From Diabrotica undecimpunctata (lineage: Eukaryota; Arthropoda; Insecta; Coleoptera; Chrysomelidae): a stretch of DNA of 64,000 nt. Shown here one piece after another: positions 13,220-24,329 of this stretch. Each line of letters starts with the position of its first letter. Within the stretch, counting starts at the first letter, position 1. Under the pieces are notes generated by a model. The model ran no database searches. It was given only the letters and a program-made list of their open reading frames with translations, and was not told the DNA's origin. The stretch lies in the NCBI RefSeq assembly GCF_040954645.1, contig NC_092813.1, positions 14,734,136 through 14,798,135 on the forward strand. Reading direction: 5' to 3'. The translations under genes and the position numbers were made by a program.

Positions 13220-14990
13220 TGTAATGATCTTTCTTTTATCTTAGTAGAGATTGTTAGCTGTACGTCAGTGGTAAATTTACTGGCTTCATTTAGAGGGTCG
13301 TTGGTGCCTAAGGAATTTTCGAGAAATGTTTCAAGATAATTCTAGAAAACCCTAATTTTTGTGTTTATATAGGATTTGAGTGCAGCTTTTAGTTCGAAAT
13401 AGTTTGTAGAAGAGTTCGGATAATTGGTATCTTGTGAAACTGAGGATGAATAAGGAAAAGGTGAAGGAAGAAAAGAGTATATATGGTTAGGTCCAGATTT
13501 GTTGCAAAACTTTTATTTTATAAGTATAACCTTTTGATTAAAAAAGGGATTGGATATTTTAAGGTTATTTTTTATTAACAATTTTTTTTTCAAACTAGAC
13601 TTGGGCTAGTATTTGAAGTACATAAAGTTTTCTTACTTAATTAAATATCGTGTCTAAATTTGGCAAAAGATGAAGTAAAAATATACATAGAGCAGGAAAA
13701 ATTAATAAATGCGAGAGAAACGGAGAAATTCTATTCATCATGTATTCTGTGATTAGATTTGACATCAGAAGATTTATCAGAGGATGCACTTATATATACT
13801 CTTGTAAGTCGGAGGTAGGCTGTTCTTTTAACTTTTTTAAGATTATAGTGATAAGGTTTTTTAGTGATCTTTTCCTTGTACCTATGTAGAGCTGCAATAA
13901 TTTCTTTTAAATATAATCTATGTTGTAGGATTTTTAAGCTTCTTGTAGTGGGGTGATACATACAAAAGAGATCTCAAGAAATGCAATAAGTTGCGTGGAA
14001 TTGAGCGTAAAATGAGTCGGATTATCTTAATAGAGATAAAAGGAGGAAAAGGACTTAATAGAGCAAGAATACCGGATGAAGATAGAATGGTAGGAGTATC
14101 AGGAGGACTCTCATTGAAGTGTCCTCTTTTTTGTCCTACTGCCAACATGGGCTTTGAATTAGTACGACGAGGTATGGATAAATCCATAATGGCAGCCAGG
14201 ATGGGTGTGTAGTTAACGGAGATGGACTCAATTTCCGAAGATAGAAGTTCTTTTGATGAAGTTAAGGATTCAGGATTAAAGACTCCTTAGAGTTAGCTGA
14301 AAATGAAGGAGAGGGAGAAGCATTAGCTGCAATGAGTGTGTGATCTGGTCAACTGGAGACTTTGCGATCAAACTCCACGGTACGACCCGTAAGATTACAA
14401 AGAAAACACTATAGTCTGTCAGACAATAAAAATATGTTAAAGGATGTATTTTCATGGTTAATTAACAGAGAAGATTGCACTTCGAAGTCCTCCTTGTCAG
14501 GGATTACAAATGTTACCCTAGGACAACTCATGATATATGCCTATTGATCATCTGATGTTCCGTATCTTTTAGGGACTGTTCGATTAGTGAATGCGGGATG
14601 AAAGGATTTGAAATTGCATTTGAAATAAGGATTCTTTTAGTAAAATTAAGTTTAATTAGTTAAGTAATATTTTTTGGATAAACTATTTCACCAATTTCTT
14701 TAATATATTCAAATAAAACAGTATTCAAAATGGAGTGCATGACAATAACTTGTTTCCTTTTAGAAAACGAACGGGAAGGAGGTTTAGAGACTACGGCAAC
14801 GACATACGATTTTGGGTTGGAACTGAAGTTGTTTTGTGTAAATGTAAATATTTAATTGCTGTTCATGATGTGTAGTCCTGGTTACCCAGACCGTAACACA
14901 ATACCTAAACGTGACTACCTAATGGACCCTCTCCCAAACTGGAAAGAAAGAAACAAAGGATCTCACCTATTTCTTGGGATTTTCACTGGT
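13220..14990 (-). pseudogene. Captured I-like retroelement fragment (ORF1 and start of ORF2), copy 1
   Basis: Read on the minus strand, a 5' leader (14990-14880) precedes ORF1. The N-terminal part, near 14780-14650, shows SFSKRKQVIV and a residue pattern shared with ORF1 at 17911. The C-terminal part ends at 13731 with SDKSSDVKSNHRIHDE after a basic segment. Between them the frame is broken many times. From 13450 to 13220 a different frame gives the linker that lies between endonuclease and RT (KAALKSYINTKIRVF, NSLGTNDPLNEASKF). The 3' half is absent here, although copy 2 has RT and RNase H sequence at 44251-46765. Copy 1 also lacks about 120 bp of ORF1 kept in copy 2. Confidence 0.65.
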
Positions 14991-15189
14991 TTTCTTTAAT
15001 TACACCAATATAGCCACAATTAAATTCGACTATTGAAATACAAAACCAAACTTGGTACTCGTTTTCTTATCACATTGTGATTAAAGAACTTCGCTTCGTA
15101 TCGTTAACTCGTCGATGAATTAATTTATCTGTTTAACACTGTTTAAATCTTTAAAATCCATGAGGAACTTTAAAAAGGGTGTTTAACCT

Positions 15190-17560
15190 TTGACAGTTAT
15201 TTGATGTTTTTTGAGTCGATTATTTGAAGCTTTATTTATAAACTTTAATATTTTATTAAACTTATTATTAAAAAAACAGTTTGCAAAAGTGCTTTTTAGC
15301 TTCTAAACATTTATACTACTTTTGATATTTTTCATGTCATACGGCTGTACGTAGGTCTAATGAAAAGCTGGTGTAAAAGCACAATTAAAAAAAAAACAGA
15401 ACTTTCCATAACCAATAACAAGAAACAAGCTAAGATATTGCAGCGGACAGATCTCCCTTGCATTTTTCTGTGGCGATATTTTACGAGTACCATTATTTTA
15501 ATGTTTTAAAACTAATTTACTTCTTCACTGTGTATGTCATTTATAAATCGAATTATAAAATTTAGATATTCTTTTACAATGTGTTCAATTTTCAGCTCTT
15601 AATGTTAATAAACAATGAAAATATTTGCAATTTCTTAAACAAGAAAAAAATGCTATTTGATTTCCTCTGGGCCATAGAAGGTTTTGGTTTTTTTTAATGT
15701 TTTTTTTCTTAGCTTTATATTGAGCCTACAAAAAAGTATATGACATAAAAAAGTCAAAGTTATTAGAAATTTTTTATGCTAAAAATTTGTTATTCTTCAA
15801 ACTGATTTTTAAAAACATTGATATTGATGATAACAATTTAATATAATCTTGATGTTTTTTTTTAATAATTTAAAACGAAGCCATAAAAAATCAATTGCTA
15901 TTTACAAAATATCCCTAGAGTGACTGTTTGGACAGTTGTTTAAATAATCGGTCTCCTGGATAAACAAATTGAATAACTCATAAACTGTATGGTCGTTCTG
16001 TATGACATTTAGCACACTTTAAAAACTCATTAACTGCCATAATTTTAAATAGTTGTATTACATATCGTTATGCAAAAAGAAAGTTATTAACATTTATAAA
16101 TTATACTTTAAAAATAAGGGTTTTTAAATTATCTCGGTCAATTCTTTATGTATTTTAATTATAAAAATCTCAATATTAGAGAACATTTTATGATCTATAA
16201 CTTTTATTTTAACCATATATCTCTAACATGTATAAGAAACGTTTTATGCGCATAAACTTTTTTCACTTTTTAAGATTGTTTAATAAAAAAGCAAAACAAA
16301 ATTAGCTGAAGTCTTTAGATCATCAGCTACCCCTCATATACCTTTTAGAGACTTTAAATATCTGTTTAAGATTTTTTCAGCTTTTTTAGAGTTGTAGATC
16401 ATAAAAAGTTATGTAACTTTTGAGAGTATCCAAATTAAAATACATGAAACTATTAATCGAAATAGTTACAAAAAAACCTTATTTTTTCAGTTATTTATAA
16501 TTTAAAATAACTCTTTTTTGCCCAAAGACATGTAACATAGCTCGTTGAAATTATGGAAATTAATAAGTTATTAAAATACGCTAAATATCAATCAGAGCAA
16601 ATAGTTTATAGGTTATTTAATCTGTTTATAAACATTTATATTAACTTTGATATCGTTTATGCTACAAAATTATATAGAGGCTTAATGAAAAACTGATGAA
16701 AAACACACTTAAAAAAAAAAGAATCTTCTATGACCATTACGTGCCAAGAGAGCATTTTATATTTAAAACCAAAGCATTTTATTCTTAAAATCATACTTCC
16801 ATTGTCTATTAACAGTAAGAGCTGAAAATTGAAAGGATTCTAAATAAAGATCTTAATTGTGCGATCCAACTTTTGTACAGGTGGCATATGCCGTAAAGAA
16901 GTACAAATTTATAACCCGTTAAAATGATGGTATTCGTAAAATACCGCTTCGGAAAAGTAGAATGGAGAACCATCTGAGCTCCGTTTTTTTTTTTACATTT
17001 AAACTTTTTTAAAATGAATCGCGCTTGCAAAATTTGCAATATCTTGGCTTCTGTGGCACGTAAAACATAAATTTTTTTTTAACTGGGGTAGCTCAACAAA
17101 AAGTTGTTGAAATAATCGCTTTCCATGATAAACAAATCGTCACTATTTTTATTAGTTACATTATATACCATTATGCAAAAACAAAGTTATTAAAATTTAT
17201 AAAGTTCTGCAAAATCAAGGGTTTTTTGCAACTATTTTGGTGAATTCTTTATATATTTTAATTTAAAAACTCACAAATAGAAGAACTTTTTGAGATCTAC
17301 AATTTTTATTTTAACTATTTTTCTCTAACTGGATAAAAAACGTTTTATAGGCAAAATAATGACCTCTCACTTTTTAAAATTGTTTAAACAAAAACAAACC
17401 AAAATCACCTGTATGTCTTCACAGATTTATTGTTAAGTAACCCTCATAAATCTTTTAGAAGATTTTTACGTGAAATCAATCATTTTTTCCCAGATGGACT
17501 GGTGTACAAATTAGTTCTCCGATAAAGATGAACTTATTTCTACTTTTCGATACTTTCAAT
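15190..17560. repeat. Foldback satellite-like DNA inside the P-like transposon, copy 1
   Basis: This AT-rich zone is built from diverged repeats. 15290-15440 resembles 16625-16760, and 15950-16330 resembles 17100-17430, so a unit of about 1.2 kb recurs. Other parts are inverted: the tract AAATTAAAATACATGAAAC near 16430-16490 is the complement of 16105-16165. No ORF of interest is present. The whole zone is repeated in copy 2 (49230-51560). Confidence 0.6.
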
Positions 17561-17598
17561 TCAATACAAACTAAAAATAGCTAAAGAAATACATATTT

Positions 17599-17610
17599 AA
17601 ATATCTAATA
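17599..17610 (+). repeat. Target-site duplication, left, of the I-like element
   Basis: AAATATCTAATA here, and ATATCTAATA again at 23131-23140 after the poly(A) tail. The empty site in copy 2 (near 51610-51630) carries one copy of it. Confidence 0.9.
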
Positions 17611-17910
17611 GACGATTCGACTCTGAACATAGTAGCTAATACGTGTTTTAAATCGAGCTCTCATAATTAATTTAAAAACTAGTGAAATACTAAAAATATT
17701 TTCGTTAATTAGTGATCCAGCAGTGAAATAACAAAAATAAACACAACAGAGATAGTAAGTTACTTTAAACATAACAGTTTTTACTATTATCAAATATTAT
17801 TTTGGATAACCTACAAAATCTAGGACAGGTATTTATACCAAACCTGTTCCATTACCGACTAAGAAGGTTGTTTGCCAGGACCGTACTCCAGTTACAAATG
17901 ATAATTAAAA

Positions 17911-19293
17911 ATGGATAGTTCTATTCAATCTGAAATTCCTACAACTAACAATACACCAAACAGCTCCTCATCATATCAATTTAATGGATCACCTACATAT
18001 TCTTTCGTAACCAATCAAACACCACAATCCAATATATTTCCATCAAGAAAACAAGCAATTATTTTTGATTCAATTAAAAATACCAAACTAGATGATTACT
18101 TGTCCGCTTTGAGTCATCTGATACAACCAACCCAGATATCCTTCTGTTCAAAATTATCAAATAATAGAGTATGTATTTATTTAGCAAACGAAAAACTAGT
18201 TGAGGATTTCATAAACAGAAATGAAAAAATTCAAATAAACCATCAACTCTTACAAGCTCGTAGACTAATTAGCCCTAGTCAGCGATTAGTATTGTCCAAT
18301 GTCTGTCCCTCAATCCCACACTCAGTCCTAATATCCGCATTAAAATCACATGGATTAAATCTTCTGTCACCTATAACATTCCTAAGAATAGGCACATCAA
18401 CACCACAATTCCAACATATTTTGAGTTTCAGACGCCAAACATACATATCTCCACTAAATAACCAGCCCTTACCTGATTCTTTTCTTATCACATATGAGGA
18501 AACGACATACAGAATTTTCCTTTCATTAGATAACCAAGCTTATCAAACATGTAAACAAACCAACCACTTAACAAAAAATTGTCCAATGTCTACTGCGATT
18601 ACAACAGATAATTCAACATCAAATAATCCAGTTCCAAATATAAACCCAATTAAAAATACAACTAATCTATCAACTCAAAAAACCCAGACAAACACTAAAC
18701 AACAACAATCAAAAGGAGAAAGCACACAACAAGAAACCCAACCACAAAATAACCAACAAGAAAAACCACACATGCAGCTAACCAAAGAAGATTCAGAAAC
18801 AACAAACTACCCAAAAATAGATATAGAAAATAAGGCGACGCATATAAACACAGGGAAAGCACAAAACAAACGCACAATCTCCCAAGTCTCTCCATCAGCT
18901 ACTACATCTACAGAGGAACCTACTTTTATTACACCAAAAAATAAAGAGAAGAAAGTAAAATCAGATCAAAATGTCAAACCACAAAAAACACTAGAAGAAA
19001 TGCTAAGATACTGTAAACCTTTATTTGAGAACCCAAATTCCAACTACCCTATAACTTACGAACAGTTATTAGACTTTTTCGAAAACTGTGAGAACTCACC
19101 AGACCCGTTAAGTGTCACCAAAATGTATACAGAAGAAACAGCAGAGGTCACAGATCTATTAACTAATATATACCCTTACCTAAAGGACCGAAAAATTAAA
19201 GTCAAATGCACTTGAATAAAAAATAAAATATTAAAGCAAATCAACTTAGACCTTCAAACAGACTTAGAAAGCGACGCATCAATAGAAAATTAA
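17911..19293 (+). pseudogene. IEL-1 ORF1 (gag-like RNA-binding protein) with one in-frame TGA
   Basis: The first 434 codons are open to a TGA at 19213-19215. The frame then continues for 25 codons (IKNKILKQINLDLQTDLESD..) to TAA at 19291-19293, and this tail matches the ORF1 end of the relative at 39223, so the TGA is a premature stop. The N-terminal 40 residues are Ser/Asn/Thr-rich. Residues about 45-215 look like the fold that carries nucleic acid in related ORF1 proteins. A zinc-knuckle-like motif near residue 212 reads Y-Q-T-C-K..H..C, with Tyr at the first Cys position. A Gln/Asn/Thr-rich linker and a C-terminal domain follow. The family role is packaging of the element RNA. Confidence 0.85.
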
Positions 19294-19296
19294 TAA

Positions 19297-22200
19297 CACA
19301 TCATTTTCAACTCTCTAATTCAATGGAACATAAATGGGTATTACACCCATTTAGAAATGTTAAAATTACTAATTTCAAAACATAAACCTAGTCTGATATG
19401 TTTACAAGAAACCCACTTCAAAAACAACAAAGCTCATGACTTGAAGAATTTCAATTGTTTTTTTAGAAATCGAGAAAATTCGAAAATTGCAAGCGGAGGG
19501 GTAGCAATCTACATAAAAGATAGCTTTGACGCTAAACTGATAAAACTCACAACAACTATTGAAGCAATTGGAATGAGAGTCACAGACACAATTTTTTTTT
19601 CAATTTGCAATATTTACATTCCCCCCAATAAGGAACCCGATTCAAAAGAAATTTCAAACTTATTAAATCAACTACCTGCTCCAAGGATAATAATTGGAGA
19701 TTTCAATGCACCTAATCCGTTATGGGGTTCAGCAAAACTAACATCTCTAGGTCGAAAAATAGAAAAAATAATAGAAGAAGTCAACCTAAATATTCTTAAC
19801 GACGGACAACATACGCGCTTTGACACAAGAACAGGTGAAGGCTCTTGTATAGATCTATGTATTTGCGAACCATCAATTACACATACTCTTACGTGGGATG
19901 TGTTACCAGATCTATATGATAGTGATCACTACCCTATCATAATAAGCAATGAACTACAATCAACTACCCCGCAACAACTAAAATGGAATTTAAAAGGCGC
20001 AAATTGGACAGAATTTCAAAATTACGTTGAAAACAACCTGCAAAACCTAAATGACAATGTAGATATAGACAAAACAATATACTCTCTGACAAACGTAATC
20101 ACAGAATCATCAAAAAAGTACGTTGGAATAATTAAGTACGATCACAAACATCAGTCGGTACCTTGGTGGAATCATGACTGCAAAGAAGCATTAAAACAAT
20201 CGAAACAAGCTTTTAATAAATTCAAACGACAAAAAACTCAAGAAAATTCTATAGAATTCAAAAAATTAAGGGCAGTCGCTAGGTATACCATTAAAAAAGC
20301 CAAACGTGACTCTTGGAGAGAATATGTCACCATAATACATAGTTCAACTCCTATAACAGCTATATGGAAAAAAGTCAACAAAATGTCTTGTTCCAAACCC
20401 TATAAATCAATAAACTTTTTAACTCAAAATAACACTATTTATAAAAGCCCAGAAGAAATATCCAATATACTAGCATCTACTTATGAATATAACTCAAGTA
20501 ACTTAAATTATACTTCCAATTTCTTAAAAATCAAAATAAAAGAAGAAAAAAATCCTATAGAATATTACGATCAAAACAATAACGATCTCAATATACAAAT
20601 AACAAAGGAAGAATTAGAAAATGTATTTCAGAATTGTAAGAACACTTGTCCTGGACCCGACAATATACCGTTTATATTTCTTAAAAATTTAGGCCCTCAA
20701 TCTAAAGAACACCTACTCAAAATCTACAATATAATCTTATCCAGAAACGTATTTCCTAAATCATGGAAAAATTCAATCATAATACCTATTCAAAAACCAA
20801 CTAAACCAAAATCAGATCCACAAACATATCGACCGATATCACTCACATGTAGCATAGGTAAAATATTAGAAAAGATAATAAACAATAGGCTTATGTGGTA
20901 TTTAGAAGCAAACAAATTAATTATTCCAGAACAATGTGGTTTCCGAAAACATCGCTCAACTTTAGACAATCTCGTTGACTTAGAATCAGAAATCCACGAA
21001 GCATTTGCAATAAAACAGCATTGTGTTGGAATATTTTTTGATATAAGCAAAGCATATGATACAGTTTGGAAATATTCAATCATTAAAACACTCAGCAGCT
21101 GGTTAATATGGGGTAACATATTAAAATACATTTCAAATTTTCTTGAAAACAGACAATTTCAAGTTCGAGTTGACGGAACATATTCTCAAACAAAAATTCA
21201 ACAAAATGGTATACCACAAGGATCAAATTTAAGCACAACTTTATTCTTAGTAGCAATAAATTCGATATTAACACAAATTGAAAACCCCGTCAAAGCTAGA
21301 TTATACGCTGACGACCTAGTTATTTTCTGTAGAGGAAAAAACATAGCAACGATTCACAATCACATTCAAAAAGCGTTAACACACATTGAGAAATGGTCAG
21401 CTACAAGTGGACTTCAGTTTAACACTACAAAAACGAAAGCAATCTGTTTCTCAAAGAGAAATCAAATCCAAACAGAAGAATTATATCTACACGAACAAAA
21501 ACTAGATTATGTAGAAGAAATCCGATTCTTGGGTATGACGTTTGATAAAAAATTAACTTGGAAGACACATATTCAACAGCTGAAAAAATCCTGTCTACCT
21601 AGTATAAATTTACTACGATCCCTTGCCTTTAAAAACTGGGGTGCCGATTATTCAAGTTTAATACTTATTTACAAATCCATAATTCGATCAAAACTTGACT
21701 ATGGAGCCATCGTCTACAACTCCTCCAAAAAAACACATTTGAAGTCACTGGATATTATCCAAAATAGATGTCTACGTATTTCTTTAGGTGCTCACTACAC
21801 AAGTCCCATTCAAAGTCTTTATTGGGAAAGTGGAGAACTTCCTCTTTCTTTTAGAAGACAATATCTAAGCCTAACATATGCAGCGGCAGTGTCATCAAAC
21901 CGAAATAATCCAATACTGCATAACGTTTTTGCTGATCGATTTACAAATAAATTCCAACAAACACATCAAATTGATCATCCTTTTTACTTTCGTGTAAAAT
22001 CATACTTATCCAAATTAAATTTTCAATTTCCAAAAACCTATGATACCTCTTCAATCCACAACCCAGCACCATGGACAATATCTATTCCTGATATCGACAT
22101 CAGTCTAACAAGCCTAAGAAAATCAGAGATATCATCAACCGTCATTAAACAAAAGTTTTATACACTATTAAACAGATATGGCAATACTTACAACGTATAC

Positions 22201-22992
22201 ACCGATGCGTCAAAAAATGAAGACAGAGTTGGAACAGCAATTTATTCGGAAGACTCCTCAGTTAGTTTCAAATTGCCATCAATTACAACCATCTTTTCGG
22301 CTGAATTATTTGCAATCCTAAAAGCACTATTGTTAATACAAAACAAAAACAAAGAAAGATATATAATAATCACAGATTCTTTAAGTTCATTATCCTCACT
22401 GACTCAATTGTACTGTGACAACCCCCTTCTACTTCTTATTAAAAAAGAACTTAAAAACATTGCAAATAAGAACATCCAAGTTCACTTTTTATGGGTGCCT
22501 TCTCATATAGGAATTGAAGGTAACGAAGTTGTAGATAAACTGGCTAAGAACGCACCAACTAACCCGATGTCCGAAGAAAGTAATATATTGGTACAAAACG
22601 ATTTAAAACCATACCTAAAACAAAAAATAATTCAAAAATGGCAAGAAACTTGGAACAACACTCCATCAAGGCTATACGAAGTCAACAAACATTCACATCT
22701 TTGGAAACCAAAAATAAAAGACAGGAGAGAGCAAGTGATACTTACCCGTCTCCGTATCGGCCATACACGACTTACTCATGACTATTTATTACAGCGCAAA
22801 AATAAACCAGTGTGTGAAGTGTGCAACAGTGTTCTAACGGTTAAACATTTTTTAATACAGTGTCCCAAATATAATAGTGAACGACTCAAATATAACATAC
22901 CCAACTCCCTAAGAGATGCCCTAGAAGAAAATACAGACACCCGAAAAATATTTTCCTATCTTAAAGACTGCCAACTCCTTCAAAAGATCTAA
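19297..22992 (+). CDS. IEL-1 ORF2: endonuclease, reverse transcriptase, RNase H
   Basis: The frame is open from 19297. The first ATG is at 19357 (1,211 codons follow), but the endonuclease motif with its catalytic Asn (QWNING, 19321-19338) lies upstream of that ATG, so the true start is probably non-AUG or a lost AUG next to the ORF1 stop. Numbering from 19357: endonuclease QETH 17-20, GDFNAP 114-119 and SDHYP 189-193; RT FDISKAYD 561-568 and YADD 650-653; RNase H YTDAS (Asp950), SAELFAIL, ITDSLS and WVPSHIGIEGN; C-terminal Cys1153, Cys1156, His1164, Cys1169. All catalytic residues expected for the family are present. It nicks target DNA, copies the RNA and probably degrades the hybrid. Confidence 0.93.
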   Translation, partial: HIIFNSLIQWNINGYYTHLEMLKLLISKHKPSLICLQETHFKNNKAHDLKNFNCFFRNRENSKIASGGVAIYIKDSFDAKLIKLTTTIEAIGMRVTDTIFFSICNIYIPPNKEPDSKEISNLLNQLPAPRIIIGDFNAPNPLWGSAKLTSLGRKIEKIIEEVNLNILNDGQHTRFDTRTGEGSCIDLCICEPSITHTLTWDVLPDLYDSDHYPIIISNELQSTTPQQLKWNLKGANWTEFQNYVENNLQNLNDNVDIDKTIYSLTNVITESSKKYVGIIKYDHKHQSVPWWNHDCKEALKQSKQAFNKFKRQKTQENSIEFKKLRAVARYTIKKAKRDSWREYVTIIHSSTPITAIWKKVNKMSCSKPYKSINFLTQNNTIYKSPEEISNILASTYEYNSSNLNYTSNFLKIKIKEEKNPIEYYDQNNNDLNIQITKEELENVFQNCKNTCPGPDNIPFIFLKNLGPQSKEHLLKIYNIILSRNVFPKSWKNSIIIPIQKPTKPKSDPQTYRPISLTCSIGKILEKIINNRLMWYLEANKLIIPEQCGFRKHRSTLDNLVDLESEIHEAFAIKQHCVGIFFDISKAYDTVWKYSIIKTLSSWLIWGNILKYISNFLENRQFQVRVDGTYSQTKIQQNGIPQGSNLSTTLFLVAINSILTQIENPVKARLYADDLVIFCRGKNIATIHNHIQKALTHIEKWSATSGLQFNTTKTKAICFSKRNQIQTEELYLHEQKLDYVEEIRFLGMTFDKKLTWKTHIQQLKKSCLPSINLLRSLAFKNWGADYSSLILIYKSIIRSKLDYGAIVYNSSKKTHLKSLDIIQNRCLRISLGAHYTSPIQSLYWESGELPLSFRRQYLSLTYAAAVSSNRNNPILHNVFADRFTNKFQQTHQIDHPFYFRVKSYLSKLNFQFPKTYDTSSIHNPAPWTISIPDIDISLTSLRKSEISSTVIKQKFYTLLNRYGNTYNVYTDASKNEDRVGTAIYSEDSSVSFKLPSITTIFSAELFAILKALLLIQNKNKERYIIITDSLSSLSSLTQLYCDNPLLLLIKKELKNIANKNIQVHFLWVPSHIGIEGNEVVDKLAKNAPTNPMSEESNILVQNDLKPYLKQKIIQKWQETWNNTPSRLYEVNKHSHLWKPKIKDRREQVILTRLRIGHTRLTHDYLLQRKNKPVCEVCNSVLTVKHFLIQCPKYNSERLKYNIPNSLRDALEENTDTRKIFSYLKDCQLLQKI

Positions 22993-23130
22993 AACGAACA
23001 TTGTAACACAAAGATATTATTATTATTATTGTAAACTAATGTATATTTTACTTATTGTATCTATATTGTAATAATCTAAATACGCTAATGACCCTGCGTG
23101 GTTGATGCGTTAATAAAATAAAAAAAAAAA
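22993..23130 (+). other. IEL-1 3' UTR and A-rich tail
   Basis: It carries a TTATTATTATT run, the conserved GACCCTGCGTGGTTGATGCG near 23091, and AATAAAATAAAAAAAAAA directly before the target duplication. The conserved tract is probably the recognition signal for the element's own RT; that role is inferred. Confidence 0.75.
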
Positions 23131-23140
23131 ATATCTAATA
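23131..23140 (+). repeat. Target-site duplication, right, of IEL-1
   Basis: ATATCTAATA repeats 17601-17610 exactly; preceding A residues merge with the tail. Confidence 0.9.
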
Positions 23141-23378
23141 CTTTGTTTATGTTTATTAACTTGATATTTATTCACTAATTTGTTTTTCCGAAATTTATGA
23201 TATCATAATTATATTACTAACGAGAACGTAAAATTCAAATTAATGCATCTCGAATATGACGCATTCACCCTGGCGATAATAAAAAATGAATGAAAAAAAA
23301 TAAACATTTTTTTAAGTTAATTACGTAACGGAAACGGTGTAAAATAAAAGAATATAAAAAAAGTTTCTATTTACTTAC

Positions 23379-23502
23379 CAGAGTGTAATATCCATGTTTG
23401 ACAAGCCGAAGGATTTTTTGTCGGAAATCTGAACATTCTTAATCCATGAATTTTGTATGGTGATAAACCACATTTGTAATAACAACAAATATTTCTAACC
23501 AT
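23379..23502 (-). CDS. THAP-domain protein exon 1, copy 1
   Basis: The ATG at 23502 opens MVRNICCYYKCG, then RMFRFPTKNP and QTWILHS, and the exon ends at a donor G|GTAAGTAA (boundary 23379). The Cys cluster, the RFP and the Trp are the first half of a THAP zinc finger. The exon is 124 bp, leaving one base, which is the phase needed by exon 2 at 11265. The intron would be 12.1 kb and holds all the inserted DNA between. The second copy (51878-52000) begins MAGNICCYYKCG but has lost one base in an A run. It probably encodes the N-terminus of a P-like transposase or a THAP protein derived from one. Confidence 0.7.
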
Positions 23503-24329
23503 CTAATTATAACTTTGTGTTTTGAAAAGGAGTTTTTAAAAATTATTTTATTTACTTTTTGAAAATACAAGTTTACAAAAATTAACAAACAAAAGTTATG
23601 AAGCAAAAACTATGAAGCAAAAGTTAAGTAGCAAAAGTTATATTAATTAAAATGTTCCTCTATTTATAATATTGTATTGCGTAGTTTCTATTGTCCTACA
23701 ATGTGCAGATTCTGTGGAATCCAGTGGCGTAACTATCTGTAAAAAATCATTTATTTATTATGGAAGTAACATTATTTTAATTTAAAATCACTTTTTTCAA
23801 ATATTATCGAATGTATGTATTATCCGGTAAAATTTATTTCTAAATACCTAATTTGTTCATTTCTCATACAAATGTTTTTTGTTTTAAACACATAGAATTA
23901 AAATGTTTTACTTACCTCGGACCAAATTTTTGTAATACAATTCCAAATAAAATAAGATAATTAAATTCTTTAAACATATTTAGATATAGGCAGATTTAGA
24001 AGCCACAGCACGTTTATGTACAATTTTAGTTGACACGATATTTACTAGTTCTATTTTAAATGAATAATGTGATTCATGGTCTGTCTTTTGTAACATTTTT
24101 ATTTGTAAGTAAACCTGTTGCTACTATGTCAGTGAAATATTGCAACGCTGTTGAATTTAATTCAGGGGATCAAAAATGGACGTTTAGTTTAGTACTTTTT
24201 CACATAGCACCATCTAGTATAACGTATATCAAACAAACAATGGTATATTAAAATCTATTGAGACAGAAAGAGTGGTGACATCTCGTGACTGTCTCAATTA
24301 GAATCAAACAAATTTATACATTGCGTTGG

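Larger units (their letters stand above)
17611..23130 (+). mobile_element. Full-length I-like non-LTR retrotransposon (IEL-1)
   Basis: This is a 5,520-bp element with 300 bp of 5' leader, ORF1, ORF2 with endonuclease, RT, RNase H and C-terminal Cys/His motif, a 3' UTR and a tail of A runs. The ends are fixed by an 11-bp target duplication and by the uninterrupted empty site in copy 2 near 51618. The 3' UTR carries GACCCTGCGTGGTTGATGCG, which recurs with changes at the 3' ends of its relatives. RNase H plus the C-terminal CxxC..H..C motif places it near the I group. It is the youngest and best-preserved element in the window. Confidence 0.93.

Noticed and set aside
13918..14187. 89-codon minus frame starting MDLSIPRR
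   Set aside because: It lies in the shifted middle of the captured ORF1, and its reading does not carry on the ORF1 pattern that ends at 13731; kept only as part of the pseudogene.
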